Shown here piece after piece: positions 25,749 through 36,200 of a stretch of DNA of 64,000 bases. Source of the DNA: Mycobacterium stomatepiae (GTDB taxonomy: Bacteria > Actinomycetota > Actinomycetes > Mycobacteriales > Mycobacteriaceae); the NCBI RefSeq assembly GCF_010731715.1, contig NZ_AP022587.1, forward strand, positions 2,232,001 to 2,296,000. The letters are read 5' to 3'. The position numbers were made by a program, and so were the translations under genes. The notes under the pieces were generated by a model. It was not told the origin of the DNA, did no database searches, and saw only the letters and a program-made list of their open reading frames with translations. How positions within the stretch are numbered: position 1 is the first letter of the stretch; each line of letters begins with the position of its first letter.

Positions 25749-28166
25749 ATGACAAGTGCGGCCAAAACCGAGACCGGTGGCGAGACGACGCCGCCCGACA
25801 TGGTCAAGCTCACCATCGATGGCAACGAAATCACGGTTCCCAAAGGAACACTGGTGATTCGCGCGGCCGAGTTGATGGGCATCCAGATTCCCCGGTTCTG
25901 TGATCATCCGCTACTGGATCCGGTCGGCGCCTGCCGCCAGTGCATGGTCGAGGTCGAGGGTCAGCGCAAGCCGATGGCGTCGTGCACGATCGTCTGCACC
26001 GAAGACATGGTGGTGCGCACCCAGCTGACCTCCGAGGCCGCGGACAAGGCGCAGCACGGCGTGATGGAGCTGCTGCTGATCAACCACCCGCTCGACTGCC
26101 CGATGTGCGACAAGGGCGGCGAATGTCCGCTGCAGAACCAGGCAATGTCCAACGGTCGCACCGATTCTCGATTCGAAGACGTCAAGCGCACCTTCGCCAA
26201 GCCGATCAACATCTCCTCGCAGGTGCTGCTGGACCGCGAACGGTGCATCCTGTGCGCGCGCTGCACGCGGTTCTCCGAGCAGATCGCCGGCGATCCGTTC
26301 ATAGACATGCAGGAGCGCGGCGCCCTGCAACAGGTCGGCATCTACGCCAACGAGCCGTTCGACTCCTACTTCTCGGGCAACACCGTGCAGATCTGCCCGG
26401 TGGGCGCCCTGACCGGCACCGCCTACCGATTCCGGGCGCGCCCTTTCGATCTGGTCTCCAGCCCCAGCGTGTGCGAGCACTGCGCCGGCGGCTGCGCCGA
26501 GCGCACCGACCACCGCCGCGGCAAGGTGTTGCGCCGTCTTGCCGGTGACGACCCCGAGGTCAACGAGGAGTGGAACTGCGACAAGGGCCGGTGGGCTTTC
26601 CGCTACGACACCCAGCCCGACGTGCTCACCACTCCCCTGGTCCGGGACGCCGACGGCACGCTACAGCCGGCATCGTGGGCGCACGCGATCGTGGCGGCCA
26701 CCCAGGCATTCGAGGCGGCCCGCGGCCGCACCGGCGTACTCGTCGGCGGTCGAGGCACCTGGGAAGACGCCTACGCCTACTCAAAGTTCGCACGAATCGT
26801 GTTGGACACCAACGATATTGACTTCCGCGCCCGTCCCTGTTCGGCCGAAGAGGCGGAGTTCCTGGCAGCCCGCATCGCGGGTCAGCCGCTCACGGTCAGC
26901 TTCGCCGATTTGGAATCCGCGCCGGTGGTCGTGCTGGTCGGGTTGGAGCCCGAGGACGAGGCACCGATCGTGTTCCTGCGGCTGCGCAAGGCCGCCCGCA
27001 AGCGCGGCGTGCCGATCTACGCGGTGGCACCGTTCGCCACTCGCGCGCTGACGAAGATGTCGGGCCGGCTGCTGCAGACCGTGCCCGGCGCCGAACCGGC
27101 CATGCTGGACGGCCTGGCCACCGGCGAGGTGGGCGAGCTGTTGTCGAAGACCGGAGCGGTCATCATGGTCGGCGAACGCCTGGCCACGGTGCCGGGCGGA
27201 TTGTCCGCGGCGGCCCGGCTCGCCGATGCCACCGGGGCCCGGCTGGCCTGGGTGCCGCGCCGCGCCGGTGAACGCGGCGCGCTGGAAGCCGGCGCATTGC
27301 CCGGGCTGCTGCCCGGTGGTCGCCTGGTCGCCGACGAAACCCAGCGCGCCGAAGTGGCCGCGGCGTGGAACGTCGACGAATTGCCATCCGCCGCCGGGCG
27401 TGACGTGGACGGCATCCTGGCCGCCGCGGCGGACGGAAGCCTGGGCGCGTTGCTGGTCGGCGGTATCGAGCCCGCCGACTTCGCTGATCCCGATGCGGTA
27501 CTCGCGGCGCTGGACAAGGCGAACTTCGTGGTCAGCCTGGAACTGCGGCACAGCGAGGTCACCGAACGCGCCGACGTGGTGTTCCCGGTCGCGCCCACCA
27601 CCCAGAAGGCCGGTGCATTCGTCAACTGGGAAGGCCGTTTCCGGCCCTTCGAACCTGCCCTGCACGGCAGCACCCAGCGGGCCACCCAGTCCGATCATCA
27701 GGTGCTCGACACGCTGGCCGACGAAATGGGCGTCTACCTGGGCATGACCGGCGTCCAGGCGCCCCGCGAACAAATCTCGGCGCTGGGCAACTGGGAGGGT
27801 GAGCGCGCCAGCGGCGCAACGGTCCAGGCACCGGAGCCGCCGCAGCCCGCCAAGGGCGAAGCCGTACTCACCGGCTGGCGGATGATGCTCGACAACGGCC
27901 GGGCTCAAGACGGCGAACCGCATCTGGCGGGAACGGCACGCAAGCCCGTCGCGCGGCTGTCGGCCGGCACCGCGACCGAGATCGGCGCGGCCGAGGGCGA
28001 CACCGTCACGGTCAGCACGCCGCGCGGATCAATCAGCTTGCCGCTGGCCATCACTGACATGCCCGACCGGGTGGTGTGGCTGCCGCTGAACTCGCCGGGG
28101 TCCGCGGTGCAGCGGCAGCTGGGCGTCACGATCGGCAACGTCGTGAAGATCGGAGTGGGCAAATGA
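25749..28166 (+). CDS. nuoG: NADH-quinone oxidoreductase subunit G (iron-sulfur/molybdopterin-like)
   Basis: 805 residues from the ATG at 25749. A GTG at 25737 (VNAL leader) would overlap nuoF in the four-base style seen throughout the operon, so the start is open. The N-terminal ferredoxin ligands include Cys51, Cys62 and Cys65 ([14 protein letters not shown]). The His-Cys cluster [18 protein letters not shown] follows, then [13 protein letters not shown] and [17 protein letters not shown], as in the N7-containing type. The C-terminal half is the degenerate molybdopterin oxidoreductase domain. Confidence 0.95.
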   Translation: MTSAAKTETGGETTPPDMVKLTIDGNEITVPKGTLVIRAAELMGIQIPRFCDHPLLDPVGACRQCMVEVEGQRKPMASCTIVCTEDMVVRTQLTSEAADKAQHGVMELLLINHPLDCPMCDKGGECPLQNQAMSNGRTDSRFEDVKRTFAKPINISSQVLLDRERCILCARCTRFSEQIAGDPFIDMQERGALQQVGIYANEPFDSYFSGNTVQICPVGALTGTAYRFRARPFDLVSSPSVCEHCAGGCAERTDHRRGKVLRRLAGDDPEVNEEWNCDKGRWAFRYDTQPDVLTTPLVRDADGTLQPASWAHAIVAATQAFEAARGRTGVLVGGRGTWEDAYAYSKFARIVLDTNDIDFRARPCSAEEAEFLAARIAGQPLTVSFADLESAPVVVLVGLEPEDEAPIVFLRLRKAARKRGVPIYAVAPFATRALTKMSGRLLQTVPGAEPAMLDGLATGEVGELLSKTGAVIMVGERLATVPGGLSAAARLADATGARLAWVPRRAGERGALEAGALPGLLPGGRLVADETQRAEVAAAWNVDELPSAAGRDVDGILAAAADGSLGALLVGGIEPADFADPDAVLAALDKANFVVSLELRHSEVTERADVVFPVAPTTQKAGAFVNWEGRFRPFEPALHGSTQRATQSDHQVLDTLADEMGVYLGMTGVQAPREQISALGNWEGERASGATVQAPEPPQPAKGEAVLTGWRMMLDNGRAQDGEPHLAGTARKPVARLSAGTATEIGAAEGDTVTVSTPRGSISLPLAITDMPDRVVWLPLNSPGSAVQRQLGVTIGNVVKIGVGK

Positions 28167-29422
28167 GCGACTTCGGGCATGACCCCTGGTGGCTGGTGCT
28201 CGGCAAGGCGCTCGCCATCTTCGTGTTCCTGATGCTGAACGTATTGCTCGCAATCCTGCTCGAGCGCAAGATCCTTGGCTGGATGCAGCTGCGGCCCGGC
28301 CCTAACCGGGCGGGCCCGTGGGGCGCCTTGCAGAGCCTGGCCGACGGGATCAAGCTGGCGCTCAAGGAAAGCATCACTCCCCGCGGCGTCGACTGGTTCG
28401 TCTACATGGCGGCACCGGTCATCTCGACGATCCCCGCGTTCACCGCGTTCGCGTTCATCCCGTTCGGTCCCGAGGTATCGGTGTTCGGACACCGCACCCC
28501 GTTGCAACTGACCGACATGCCGGCCGCGGTGCTGTTTATCCTGGGGCTGTCGGCGATAGGCGTCTACGGCATCGTGCTGGGCGGCTGGGCATCCGGCTCG
28601 ACATACCCGCTGCTGGGCGGGGTGCGATCCACCGCGCAGGTCATCTCCTACGAGGTGTCGATGGGGCTGTCGTTCGCGGCGGTCTTCCTGTTCGCGGGGA
28701 CCATGTCGACGTCCGGAATCATCAAGGCGCAGGATGGCGTCTGGTACGTATTCCTGCTGCTGCCGTCATTCATCATCTACCTGATCTCGATGGTCGGCGA
28801 AACCAACCGCGCCCCCTTCGATTTGCCCGAGGCCGAGGGCGAACTGGTCGCCGGCTTCCACACCGAGTACTCGTCGCTGAAGTTCGCGATGTTCATGCTG
28901 GCCGAATACGTCAACATGATGACGGTTTCGTCGCTCGCGACGCTGATGTTCTTCGGCGGTTGGCACGCCCCATGGCCGCTGAACATGTGGGATGGCGCCA
29001 ACAGCGGCTGGTGGCCGGTGCTCTGGTTCACCCTCAAGATGTGGACTTTCCTGTTCATCTACATGTGGCTGCGAGCCAGCCTGCCCCGGCTGCGTTACGA
29101 CCAGTTCATGGCGTTGGGCTGGAAACTCCTGATCCCCGCGTCCCTGGTCTGGGTGCTGATCGCGGCGGTGATCCGCACGCTGCGCAACCAGGGCTACGCG
29201 TATTGGACTCCCCTGCTGGTGGTCTGCAGCCTCGTCTTCGCCGTGGCGCTGATTATGTTGCTGCGCAAGCCATTCAGCACCACACCGGCCAATCGCGCAC
29301 TGGCGCGAGAACTTCGCAAGCGTAGCGACGCCCTACCGCCGCCACCGGCATTCCCGACGCCACCGCTGCCGGGCAAAGCGCTGACGGCGTCGGGTGCGAG
29401 CAAGGAGACAGCACATGGCTAA
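28163..29422 (+). CDS. nuoH: NADH-quinone oxidoreductase subunit H
   Basis: 419 residues from the ATG at 28163. About eight membrane helices, the early [21 protein letters not shown] loop facing the quinone channel, and the conserved acidic loop [21 protein letters not shown]. It forms the heel of the membrane arm next to NuoA. The C-terminal tail after about residue 385 is Pro/Ala-rich and hydrophilic. Its last eight bases overlap nuoI. Confidence 0.95.
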   Translation: MSDFGHDPWWLVLGKALAIFVFLMLNVLLAILLERKILGWMQLRPGPNRAGPWGALQSLADGIKLALKESITPRGVDWFVYMAAPVISTIPAFTAFAFIPFGPEVSVFGHRTPLQLTDMPAAVLFILGLSAIGVYGIVLGGWASGSTYPLLGGVRSTAQVISYEVSMGLSFAAVFLFAGTMSTSGIIKAQDGVWYVFLLLPSFIIYLISMVGETNRAPFDLPEAEGELVAGFHTEYSSLKFAMFMLAEYVNMMTVSSLATLMFFGGWHAPWPLNMWDGANSGWWPVLWFTLKMWTFLFIYMWLRASLPRLRYDQFMALGWKLLIPASLVWVLIAAVIRTLRNQGYAYWTPLLVVCSLVFAVALIMLLRKPFSTTPANRALARELRKRSDALPPPPAFPTPPLPGKALTASGASKETAHG

Positions 29423-29960
29423 ATTCCTCGACGCCGTGGCCGGATTCGGCGTGACATTCGCCGCGATGTTCAAAAAGACTGTCACCGAGGAGTATCCGGA
29501 GAAACCCGGCCCGGTCGCCCCGCGCTATCACGGCCGTCATCAGCTCAACCGGTATCCCGACGGGCTGGAGAAGTGCATCGGCTGCGAGCTGTGCGCCTGG
29601 GCCTGCCCGGCCGACGCGATCTACGTCGAGGGCGCCGACAACACCGACGAGGCAAGGTTTTCGCCGGGTGAGCGTTACGGCCGGGTCTACCAGATCAACT
29701 ATCTGCGCTGCATCGGCTGCGGTCTGTGCATCGAGGCGTGCCCCACGCGCGCGCTGACGATGACCAACGACTACGAAATGGCCGACGACAACCGCGCCGA
29801 CCTGATCTACGAGAAGGACCGGTTGCTCGCGCCGCTGCTGCAGAACATGCTCGCGCCGCCGCACCCGCGGACCGAGGGTGCCACCGACAAGGACTACTAC
29901 CAGGGCAACGTCACGGCGGATGGCTTGCGCGTCAACCAAAAGAGCGGGGACGCACGGTGA
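29415..29960 (+). CDS. nuoI: NADH-quinone oxidoreductase subunit I (two 4Fe-4S clusters)
   Basis: 181 residues from the ATG at 29415. Two ferredoxin motifs carry clusters N6a and N6b: Cys54/57/60/64 in [12 protein letters not shown] and Cys99/102/105/109 in [12 protein letters not shown]. It links NuoG to NuoB in the electron chain. A slightly longer reading from 29394 adds only residues that overlap nuoH. Its stop overlaps nuoJ. Confidence 0.95.
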   Translation: MAKFLDAVAGFGVTFAAMFKKTVTEEYPEKPGPVAPRYHGRHQLNRYPDGLEKCIGCELCAWACPADAIYVEGADNTDEARFSPGERYGRVYQINYLRCIGCGLCIEACPTRALTMTNDYEMADDNRADLIYEKDRLLAPLLQNMLAPPHPRTEGATDKDYYQGNVTADGLRVNQKSGDAR

Positions 29961-30742
29961 CCGCCGTACTTGCCACCAACTTGGCGACCGATGTCATCGT
30001 TCGCACCTCCACCGGCGAAGCGGTGGCCTTCTGGTTGCTGGGCGCGCTGGCCGTGATCGGCGCGATCGGAGTGGTCACGGCCGTCAACGCCGTGTACTCG
30101 GCGATGTTCCTGGCGATGACGATGATCATCCTGGCGATCTTCTACATGATCCAGGACGCACTGTTCCTGGGTGTGGTCCAGGTCGTCGTCTACACCGGCG
30201 CGGTGATGATGCTGTTCTTGTTCGTGCTGATGCTGATCGGCGTGGACTCCGCGGAATCGTTGAAGGAAACGCTGCGCGGACAGCGCGTCGCCGCGGTGGT
30301 CACCGGGGTCGGATTCGGCATTCTGCTGGTCGCGGCGATCGGCAAGGTGACGACCGGGGGCTTCGTCGGGCTGACCACCGCGAACGCCAACGGCAACGTC
30401 GAAGGCCTGGCGGCACTGATCTTTTCGCGTTATCTGTGGGCGTTCGAGCTGACCAGCGCGCTGCTGATCACCGCCGCGGTCGGGGCGATGGTGCTCGCGC
30501 ACCGCGAGCGGTTCGAACGGCGCAAGACGCAGCGCGAGCTTTCCGAGGAGCGGTTCCGTTCGGGCCGCCCGACCCCGCTGCCCAACCCCGGCGTGTACGC
30601 ACGCCACAACGCGGTGGACGTGGCGGCGCTGCTGCCCGACGGCTCGTACGCGGACGACTCGGTGTCGAGCATGCTGCGAACCCGCGGCGCGGACGGCAAA
30701 GAAACTCCCCGCCGGCAAGCCATCAAAGGCGGTGCATCGTGA
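29957..30742 (+). CDS. nuoJ: NADH-quinone oxidoreductase subunit J
   Basis: 261 residues from a GTG. Five membrane helices, with the third ([21 protein letters not shown]) carrying the pi-bulge region typical of this subunit. The C-terminal 85 residues are a hydrophilic tail ([15 protein letters not shown] and on) longer than in E. coli. Four-base overlap with nuoK. Confidence 0.94.
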   Translation: MTAVLATNLATDVIVRTSTGEAVAFWLLGALAVIGAIGVVTAVNAVYSAMFLAMTMIILAIFYMIQDALFLGVVQVVVYTGAVMMLFLFVLMLIGVDSAESLKETLRGQRVAAVVTGVGFGILLVAAIGKVTTGGFVGLTTANANGNVEGLAALIFSRYLWAFELTSALLITAAVGAMVLAHRERFERRKTQRELSEERFRSGRPTPLPNPGVYARHNAVDVAALLPDGSYADDSVSSMLRTRGADGKETPRRQAIKGGAS

Positions 30743-31038
30743 ATCCGGCTAACTACCTTTACCTTTCGGCACTGCTGTTCACGATCGGCGCCTCCGGTGT
30801 GCTGTTGCGCCGCAACGCCATCGTGATGTTCATGTGCGTCGAGTTGATGCTCAACGCGGTGAACCTGGCGTTCGTCACCTTCGCGCGCATGCACGGCCAC
30901 CTGGACGGCCAGATGATCGCGTTCTTCACGATGGTGGTGGCCGCGTGCGAGGTCGTCATCGGCCTGGCCATCATCATGACGATTTTCCGTGCCCGCAAAT
31001 CGGCGTCGGTCGACGACGCGAACCTACTCAAAGGGTAG
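30739..31038 (+). CDS. nuoK: NADH-quinone oxidoreductase subunit K
   Basis: 99 residues from a GTG, three membrane helices. The conserved membrane acids are present: Glu in [17 protein letters not shown] and in [14 protein letters not shown], which carry the proton path between NuoJ and NuoN. Standard length for the family; 12 bases separate it from nuoL. Confidence 0.95.
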   Translation: MNPANYLYLSALLFTIGASGVLLRRNAIVMFMCVELMLNAVNLAFVTFARMHGHLDGQMIAFFTMVVAACEVVIGLAIIMTIFRARKSASVDDANLLKG

Positions 31039-31050
31039 AAGAACGCCGCC

Positions 31051-32946
31051 GTGACAAACATCGCACACTTGACCTGGTTGCTCGTGGCACTACCGCTGGC
31101 GGGTGCCACAATCTTGCTGTTCGGCGGCAGACGCGCCGACCCATGGGGGCATTGGCTGGGCGTCATCGCCGCACTGGGGGCGTTCGGGGTGGGCGCCACG
31201 CTGCTGTCGGACTTGCTGAGCCGCGACAGTGAGCACCGCACCATCCACCAGACGGTGTTCACCTGGATCCCGGTAGACCAATTCCAGGTCGACTTCGGGT
31301 TGCAGATCGACCAGTTGTCAATCTGTTTCGTGTTGCTGATCTCCGGCGTGGGGTCGCTGATCCACATCTACTCGGTCGCCTACATGGCCGAAGACCCGGA
31401 CCGCCGAAGGTTTTTCGGATACCTCAACCTGTTCCTGGCCGCGATGCTGCTGCTGGTCGTTGCCGACAACTACCTGATGCTCTACGTCGGCTGGGAAGGC
31501 GTCGGACTGGCGTCCTACCTGTTGATCGGCTTCTGGTATCACAAGCCGTCGGCGGCCACTGCCGCCAAGAAGGCGTTCGTGATGAACCGGGTCGGCGACG
31601 CCGGCCTGGCTCTGGCCATGTTCATCATGTTCAGCACGTTCGGAACGCTGTCGTACGCCGGTGTTTTCGCCGGCGCCCCGGCGGCCGGCCGTGGCGTGCT
31701 GACGGCGATGGGATTGCTGCTGTTGGTGGGCGCCTGCGGCAAGTCAGCGCAGGTTCCGCTACAGGCCTGGTTGGGTGACGCGATGGAGGGCCCCACCCCG
31801 GTGTCCGCGCTGATCCACGCGGCGACCATGGTGACCGCCGGCGTGTACCTGATCGTGCGGTCCAATCCGCTCTACAACCTCGCTCCCGGAGCGCAACTCG
31901 GCGTCGTCATCGTCGGCGCCGTAACGCTGATGTTCGGAGCGTTCATCGGCTGCGCGAAGGACGACATCAAGCGCGCGCTGGCGGCGTCGACGATGAGCCA
32001 GATCGGCTACATGGTGCTGGCCGCGGGACTCGGACCCGCCGGTTACGCGTTCGCGATCATGCACCTGCTCACCCATGGCTTCTTCAAGGCCGGCCTATTC
32101 CTCGGGTCGGGCTCGATCATCCACGCGATGCACGAAGAACAGGACATGCGCCGCTACGGCGGGCTGCGTGCCGCCGTGCCCGTCACGTTCATCACCTTCG
32201 GCCTGGGCTACCTGGCAATCATCGGCGTGCCGCCGTTCGCGGGCTTCTACTCCAAGGACGCGATCATCGAGGCGGCATTGGGCGCCGGCGGCGTCCGCGG
32301 CTACACCCTGGGCGGGGCCGCGCTGCTGGGCGCGGGCATTACCGCGTTCTACATGACCCGGGTGATGCTGATGACCTTCTTCGGCGAAAAGCGTTGGGCG
32401 CCAGGCAGCCACCCGCACGAGGCACCCGCCCTGATGAGCGGGCCGATGATCCTGCTCGCCTTCGGCTCGGTATTGTCCGGCGGCCTGTTCGCCATCGGGG
32501 GCACCCTGCCGCACTGGCTGGAACCGGTTGTCGGAGCGCACGAAGAAAGCACGCACCCGCTTCCGGCCTGGGTCAACACCGCGCTGGCGCTCGGCGTGGT
32601 CGCGGTTGGAATCGCAGTGGCTTATCAGAAGTACGGCAGGGCTGAGATTCCCAGAGTTGCTCCCGTCCAGGCGTCGGCACTCACCACGGCCGCACGCAGA
32701 GACCTGTACGGCGACGCCTTCAACGAGGAGGTATTCATGCGCCCTGGCGCGCAGTTGACCGACGCGCTGGTCGAAGCCGACGACGCGGGTGTGGACGGCT
32801 CGGTCAACGCGCTGGCCGCGTTGGTCGGCCGAACCTCGAATCGCCTGCGGGGCCTGCAAACCGGCTTCGCGCGCTCCTACGCGTTGTCGATGCTGGCGGG
32901 CGCCACCCTACTGGTCGCGGCCATCCTGGCGGTGCAACTGTGGTGA
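31051..32946 (+). CDS. nuoL: NADH-quinone oxidoreductase subunit L (distal proton pump)
   Basis: 631 residues from a GTG. It is an antiporter-like subunit with about 15-16 helices, including [19 protein letters not shown] with the pump Glu, [21 protein letters not shown] with the broken-helix Lys region, and [18 protein letters not shown]. The C-terminal part contains the lateral amphipathic helix and a final anchor helix. It is followed by an unusually large gap (78 bases) before nuoM that contains an interspersed repeat. Confidence 0.95.
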   Translation: MTNIAHLTWLLVALPLAGATILLFGGRRADPWGHWLGVIAALGAFGVGATLLSDLLSRDSEHRTIHQTVFTWIPVDQFQVDFGLQIDQLSICFVLLISGVGSLIHIYSVAYMAEDPDRRRFFGYLNLFLAAMLLLVVADNYLMLYVGWEGVGLASYLLIGFWYHKPSAATAAKKAFVMNRVGDAGLALAMFIMFSTFGTLSYAGVFAGAPAAGRGVLTAMGLLLLVGACGKSAQVPLQAWLGDAMEGPTPVSALIHAATMVTAGVYLIVRSNPLYNLAPGAQLGVVIVGAVTLMFGAFIGCAKDDIKRALAASTMSQIGYMVLAAGLGPAGYAFAIMHLLTHGFFKAGLFLGSGSIIHAMHEEQDMRRYGGLRAAVPVTFITFGLGYLAIIGVPPFAGFYSKDAIIEAALGAGGVRGYTLGGAALLGAGITAFYMTRVMLMTFFGEKRWAPGSHPHEAPALMSGPMILLAFGSVLSGGLFAIGGTLPHWLEPVVGAHEESTHPLPAWVNTALALGVVAVGIAVAYQKYGRAEIPRVAPVQASALTTAARRDLYGDAFNEEVFMRPGAQLTDALVEADDAGVDGSVNALAALVGRTSNRLRGLQTGFARSYALSMLAGATLLVAAILAVQLW

Positions 32947-32983
32947 GCTCGCGCGCTGCGACGATGCAGAGCAACAGAGCGAT

Positions 32984-33020
32984 GTGGGGGTACCTCCCGC
33001 TTGCGGGGGAGAGGAGCGGC
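32984..33020 (+). repeat. 37-bp GTGGGGG-type interspersed repeat between nuoL and nuoM
   Basis: Second copy of the repeat at 13531-13567 (30 of 37 identical). It contains a short hairpin, CTCCCGC-TT-GCGGGGG, and its 3' part (GAGGAGCGG) doubles as the ribosome-binding sequence for nuoM. It occupies about half of the only sizeable gap inside the nuo operon, so it could modulate mRNA stability or polarity between nuoL and nuoM. Confidence 0.55.
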
Positions 33021-33024
33021 GCTC

Positions 33025-34608
33025 ATGACTAGCGTTCCGTGGCTCTCGGTGCTGTGGCTGGTACCGCTGGCAGGTTCGGTGCTCACCATCCTGCTGCCGC
33101 CCGGCCTGAAGCAGCTCGCCAAGTGGACCGGCGTGGTGGTCAGTGTCCTGACACTGGCGGTGGCGCTCGTCGTCGCGCTCGGTTTCAAAACCGGTGGCGC
33201 CCCTTACCAATTCCGGGAAAAGCATCCCTGGATTCCGGCGTTCGGCGCCTGCTACAACCTGGGCGTCGACGGCATCGCGGTCATCCTGGTGTTGCTGACC
33301 GCCATCCTGATCCCGCTGCTGCTGGTGGCCGGATGGAACGACGGCGGCGAGAGCGCCCGGGGACCACAGGCTTACGTCGCGCTGACACTGGCCATCGAGT
33401 CGATGGTGCTGATCTCGGTGATCGCCCTCGACGTCCTGCTGTTCTACGTGTTCTTCGAGGCCATGCTGATCCCGATGTACTTCCTGATCGGCGGGTTCGG
33501 CAAGGGAGCCGGGCGGTCGAAGGCCGCGGTGAAGTTCTTGCTGTACAACCTGTTCGGCGGCCTGATCATGCTGGCCGCGGTGATCGGGTTGTATGTGGTG
33601 ACGGCACAACATGGTTCGGGCACATTCGACTTCCGCGAAATCGTGACCGGCATCTCCTCGGGCCGTTTTGCCGGAGTGGACCCCGCGGTGTTCAAGGCGC
33701 TGTTCCTGGGCTTCATGTTCGCCTTCGCCGTCAAGGCCCCGCTCTGGCCGTTCCATCGCTGGCTGCCCGACGCGTGCGTCGAGGCCACTCCGGCGACCGC
33801 GGTCTTGATCACCGCGGTGATGGACAAGGTCGGTACGTTCGGGATGCTGCGCTACTGCCTGCAGTTGTTCCCCGACGCCTCAACGTATTTCCGCCCGCTG
33901 ATCGTGACGTTGGCCATCATCGGGGTGATCTACGGCGCGATCGTCGCGATCGGGCAAAAAGACATGATGCGGCTGATCGCCTACACCTCGATCTCGCACT
34001 TCGGGTTCATCATCGCCGGCATTTTCGTGATGACGACCCAGGGACAGAGCGGTTCGACGCTGTACATGCTCAACCACGGCCTGTCGACCGCGGCGGTGTT
34101 CCTGATCGCGGGATTCCTGGTCAGCCGGCGCGGCAGCAGGTTGATCGCGGACTACGGCGGGGTGCAGAAGGTGGCGCCGGTGCTGGCCGGCACCTTCCTG
34201 GTCTCGGCGATGGCCACGCTGTCGCTGCCCGGCCTCGCGCCGTTCATCAGCGAATTCCTGGTCCTACTGGGCACTTTCAACCGGTACTGGCTCGCCGGCG
34301 CGCTTGGGGTCACCGCGCTGGTGCTGGCGGCGATCTACATGCTCTGGCTCTACCAGCGGGTGATGACCGGGCCGGTGGCCGAAGGCAATCAGAAAATCAC
34401 CGATCTACGGCTGCGCGAACTGATCGTCGTCGCACCGCTGCTGGCGCTGCTGTTCGTCTTCGGCGTCTATCCCAAGCCGGTGCTCGACATCATCAATCCC
34501 GCCGTGGACCACACCATGATCACCATCGGCCAGCATGATCCCGCGCCGAGCGTGACCCGCCCCGTTTTGAGGGCGACCCCCGGTACAGCCGAAGGACCGC
34601 ACCAATGA
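33025..34608 (+). CDS. nuoM: NADH-quinone oxidoreductase subunit M
   Basis: 527 residues from the ATG at 33025; upstream in-frame codons come from the repeat and are unlikely to be translated. It is an antiporter-like pump subunit with YVFFEAMLIPMYFLIGGFG (conserved Glu), KAPLWPFHRWLPDACVEATPA and RLIAYTSISHFGFIIAGIF. The Lys residues of the half-channels are in place. Its stop overlaps nuoN by four bases. Confidence 0.95.
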   Translation: MTSVPWLSVLWLVPLAGSVLTILLPPGLKQLAKWTGVVVSVLTLAVALVVALGFKTGGAPYQFREKHPWIPAFGACYNLGVDGIAVILVLLTAILIPLLLVAGWNDGGESARGPQAYVALTLAIESMVLISVIALDVLLFYVFFEAMLIPMYFLIGGFGKGAGRSKAAVKFLLYNLFGGLIMLAAVIGLYVVTAQHGSGTFDFREIVTGISSGRFAGVDPAVFKALFLGFMFAFAVKAPLWPFHRWLPDACVEATPATAVLITAVMDKVGTFGMLRYCLQLFPDASTYFRPLIVTLAIIGVIYGAIVAIGQKDMMRLIAYTSISHFGFIIAGIFVMTTQGQSGSTLYMLNHGLSTAAVFLIAGFLVSRRGSRLIADYGGVQKVAPVLAGTFLVSAMATLSLPGLAPFISEFLVLLGTFNRYWLAGALGVTALVLAAIYMLWLYQRVMTGPVAEGNQKITDLRLRELIVVAPLLALLFVFGVYPKPVLDIINPAVDHTMITIGQHDPAPSVTRPVLRATPGTAEGPHQ

Positions 34609-36200
34609 CCCTTCCCACCCCCAGCATCGAGTACTTCCTGCTGTGCCCGATGCTCATCGTCTTTGGTATCGCGGTGGTCGGCGTACTGGTTGAAGCGTTC
34701 GTACCCAGGAACATTCGCTACGTATCCCAGGTGACCCTGGCCCTCGGTGGTTTGATCGGGGCGTTCGTCGCCGACATCGCGGTCAGCCGATCCCTTCCGG
34801 CGTCGGGTCGCAGCGCGGTGTTGGGCGCAGTGGCCATCGACCGGCCGGCGCTGTATCTGCAAGGCACCGTCGTGCTGGTGGCCGTGCTGGCCGTCATCTT
34901 CATCGCCGAGCGCAGCAACATCGCCGCCACCGCCAACAAAGTGAAGGTCGCCGCAGGAGTGTCCGGACCGGCTTCCGGCTTGGACGCGTTCACCCCGCAG
35001 GCGTCCGCGGTGCCCGGCAGCGACGCCGAACGTGAGGCCGAACGGGCCGGGGCCACCCAGACCGAACTCTTCCCGCTCCTAATGCTGTCCGTCGGCGGCA
35101 TGATGGTGTTCCCCGCGGCCAATGACCTCTTGACGATGTTCGTCGCGCTGGAAGTGCTGTCGCTGCCGCTGTACCTGATGTGCGGTCTGGCGCGTCACCG
35201 CCGGCTGCTGTCGCAGGAAGCGGCGATGAAGTACTTCCTGCTGGGCGCCTTCTCCTCGGCGTTCTTCCTCTACGGCGTGGCGCTGCTCTACGGCGCTACC
35301 GGAACGCTTTTGCTGCCCGGCATCCGGGATGCGCTTGCCGCCCATGGTGATAGCTCGATGGCGTTGGTCGGCGTCGCGCTGCTGTCGGTCGGTCTGCTGT
35401 TCAAAGTGGGTGCGGTGCCATTCCACTCGTGGATTCCCGACGTGTATCAGGGCGCACCGACGCCGATCACCGGTTTCATGGCGGCGGCCACCAAGGTCGC
35501 GGCATTCGGCGCACTGCTGCGAGTCGTCTACGTCGCGTTGCCGCCACTGCACCACGAGTGGCGTCCCGTGCTGTGGTCGATCGCAATCCTGACGATGGCC
35601 GTCGGCACCGTCACCGCGGTCAACCAGGTCGACGTCAAACGTATGCTGGCCTATTCGTCGGTCGCCCACGTCGGTTTCATCCTCACCGGTGTGATCGCCG
35701 ACAACCAGGCCGGTCTTGCGGCGACCTTGTTCTACCTGGTGGCCTACAGCTTCAGCACGGTCGGCGCGTTCGCCATCGTCGGTCTGATTCGCAACTCCGA
35801 CGGCATCGAGGACGCAAGACTGTCGCACTGGGCCGGGCTTGGGCAGCGTTCTCCCATTGTGGGCGTGATGCTTTCGATGTTCTTGCTAGCCTTTGCCGGT
35901 ATCCCGTTAACCAGTGGATTCATCAGCAAGCTCACGGTGTTCAAGGCCGCCGCCCAAGGTGGCGCCGTGCCGTTGGTCATCATCGGTGTGATCGCCAGCG
36001 GAGTCGCCGCGTATTTCTACGTGCGGGTGATCGTGCTGATGTTCTTCACCGAACCGGCCGACAACACCCCACAGGTCGTGGCCCCGGGCATCCTGAGCAA
36101 GATCGCGATCGCGCTCTGTGCCGCGATCACCGTGATTCTGGGGATCTTCCCGCAACCGCTGCTCGACCTCGCCGATCGCGCCGCACAGTTGCTGCAGTAA
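34605..36200 (+). CDS. nuoN: NADH-quinone oxidoreductase subunit N
   Basis: 531 residues from the ATG at 34605. About 14 helices with FVALEVLSLPLYLMCGLARH (conserved Glu), VGAVPFHSWIPDVYQGAPTP and KRMLAYSSVAHVGFILTG. It completes the operon: all 14 nuo genes are present and intact. The last 150 bases, from 36051, are repeated at 48460-48601. The 3' end is overlapped for about 74 bases by the end of the convergent DUF6545 gene. Confidence 0.95.
   Translation: MTLPTPSIEYFLLCPMLIVFGIAVVGVLVEAFVPRNIRYVSQVTLALGGLIGAFVADIAVSRSLPASGRSAVLGAVAIDRPALYLQGTVVLVAVLAVIFIAERSNIAATANKVKVAAGVSGPASGLDAFTPQASAVPGSDAEREAERAGATQTELFPLLMLSVGGMMVFPAANDLLTMFVALEVLSLPLYLMCGLARHRRLLSQEAAMKYFLLGAFSSAFFLYGVALLYGATGTLLLPGIRDALAAHGDSSMALVGVALLSVGLLFKVGAVPFHSWIPDVYQGAPTPITGFMAAATKVAAFGALLRVVYVALPPLHHEWRPVLWSIAILTMAVGTVTAVNQVDVKRMLAYSSVAHVGFILTGVIADNQAGLAATLFYLVAYSFSTVGAFAIVGLIRNSDGIEDARLSHWAGLGQRSPIVGVMLSMFLLAFAGIPLTSGFISKLTVFKAAAQGGAVPLVIIGVIASGVAAYFYVRVIVLMFFTEPADNTPQVVAPGILSKIAIALCAAITVILGIFPQPLLDLADRAAQLLQ
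36051..36200 (+). repeat. nuoN 3'-end direct repeat, copy 1 (intact)
   Basis: These last 150 bases of nuoN, beginning GAACC and ending at the TAA, recur in the same orientation at 48460-48601. The second copy lacks an 8-base stretch and carries roughly eight substitutions, so I estimate about 94% identity. The two copies bound a 12.3-kb segment unlike the rest of the locus. Confidence 0.85.

Noticed and set aside
36051..36200. tRNA or classical attB at the nuoN 3' end
   Set aside because: I found no tRNA-like sequence at either copy and no integrase or excisionase gene in the island, so a phage-type attachment site is not claimed.
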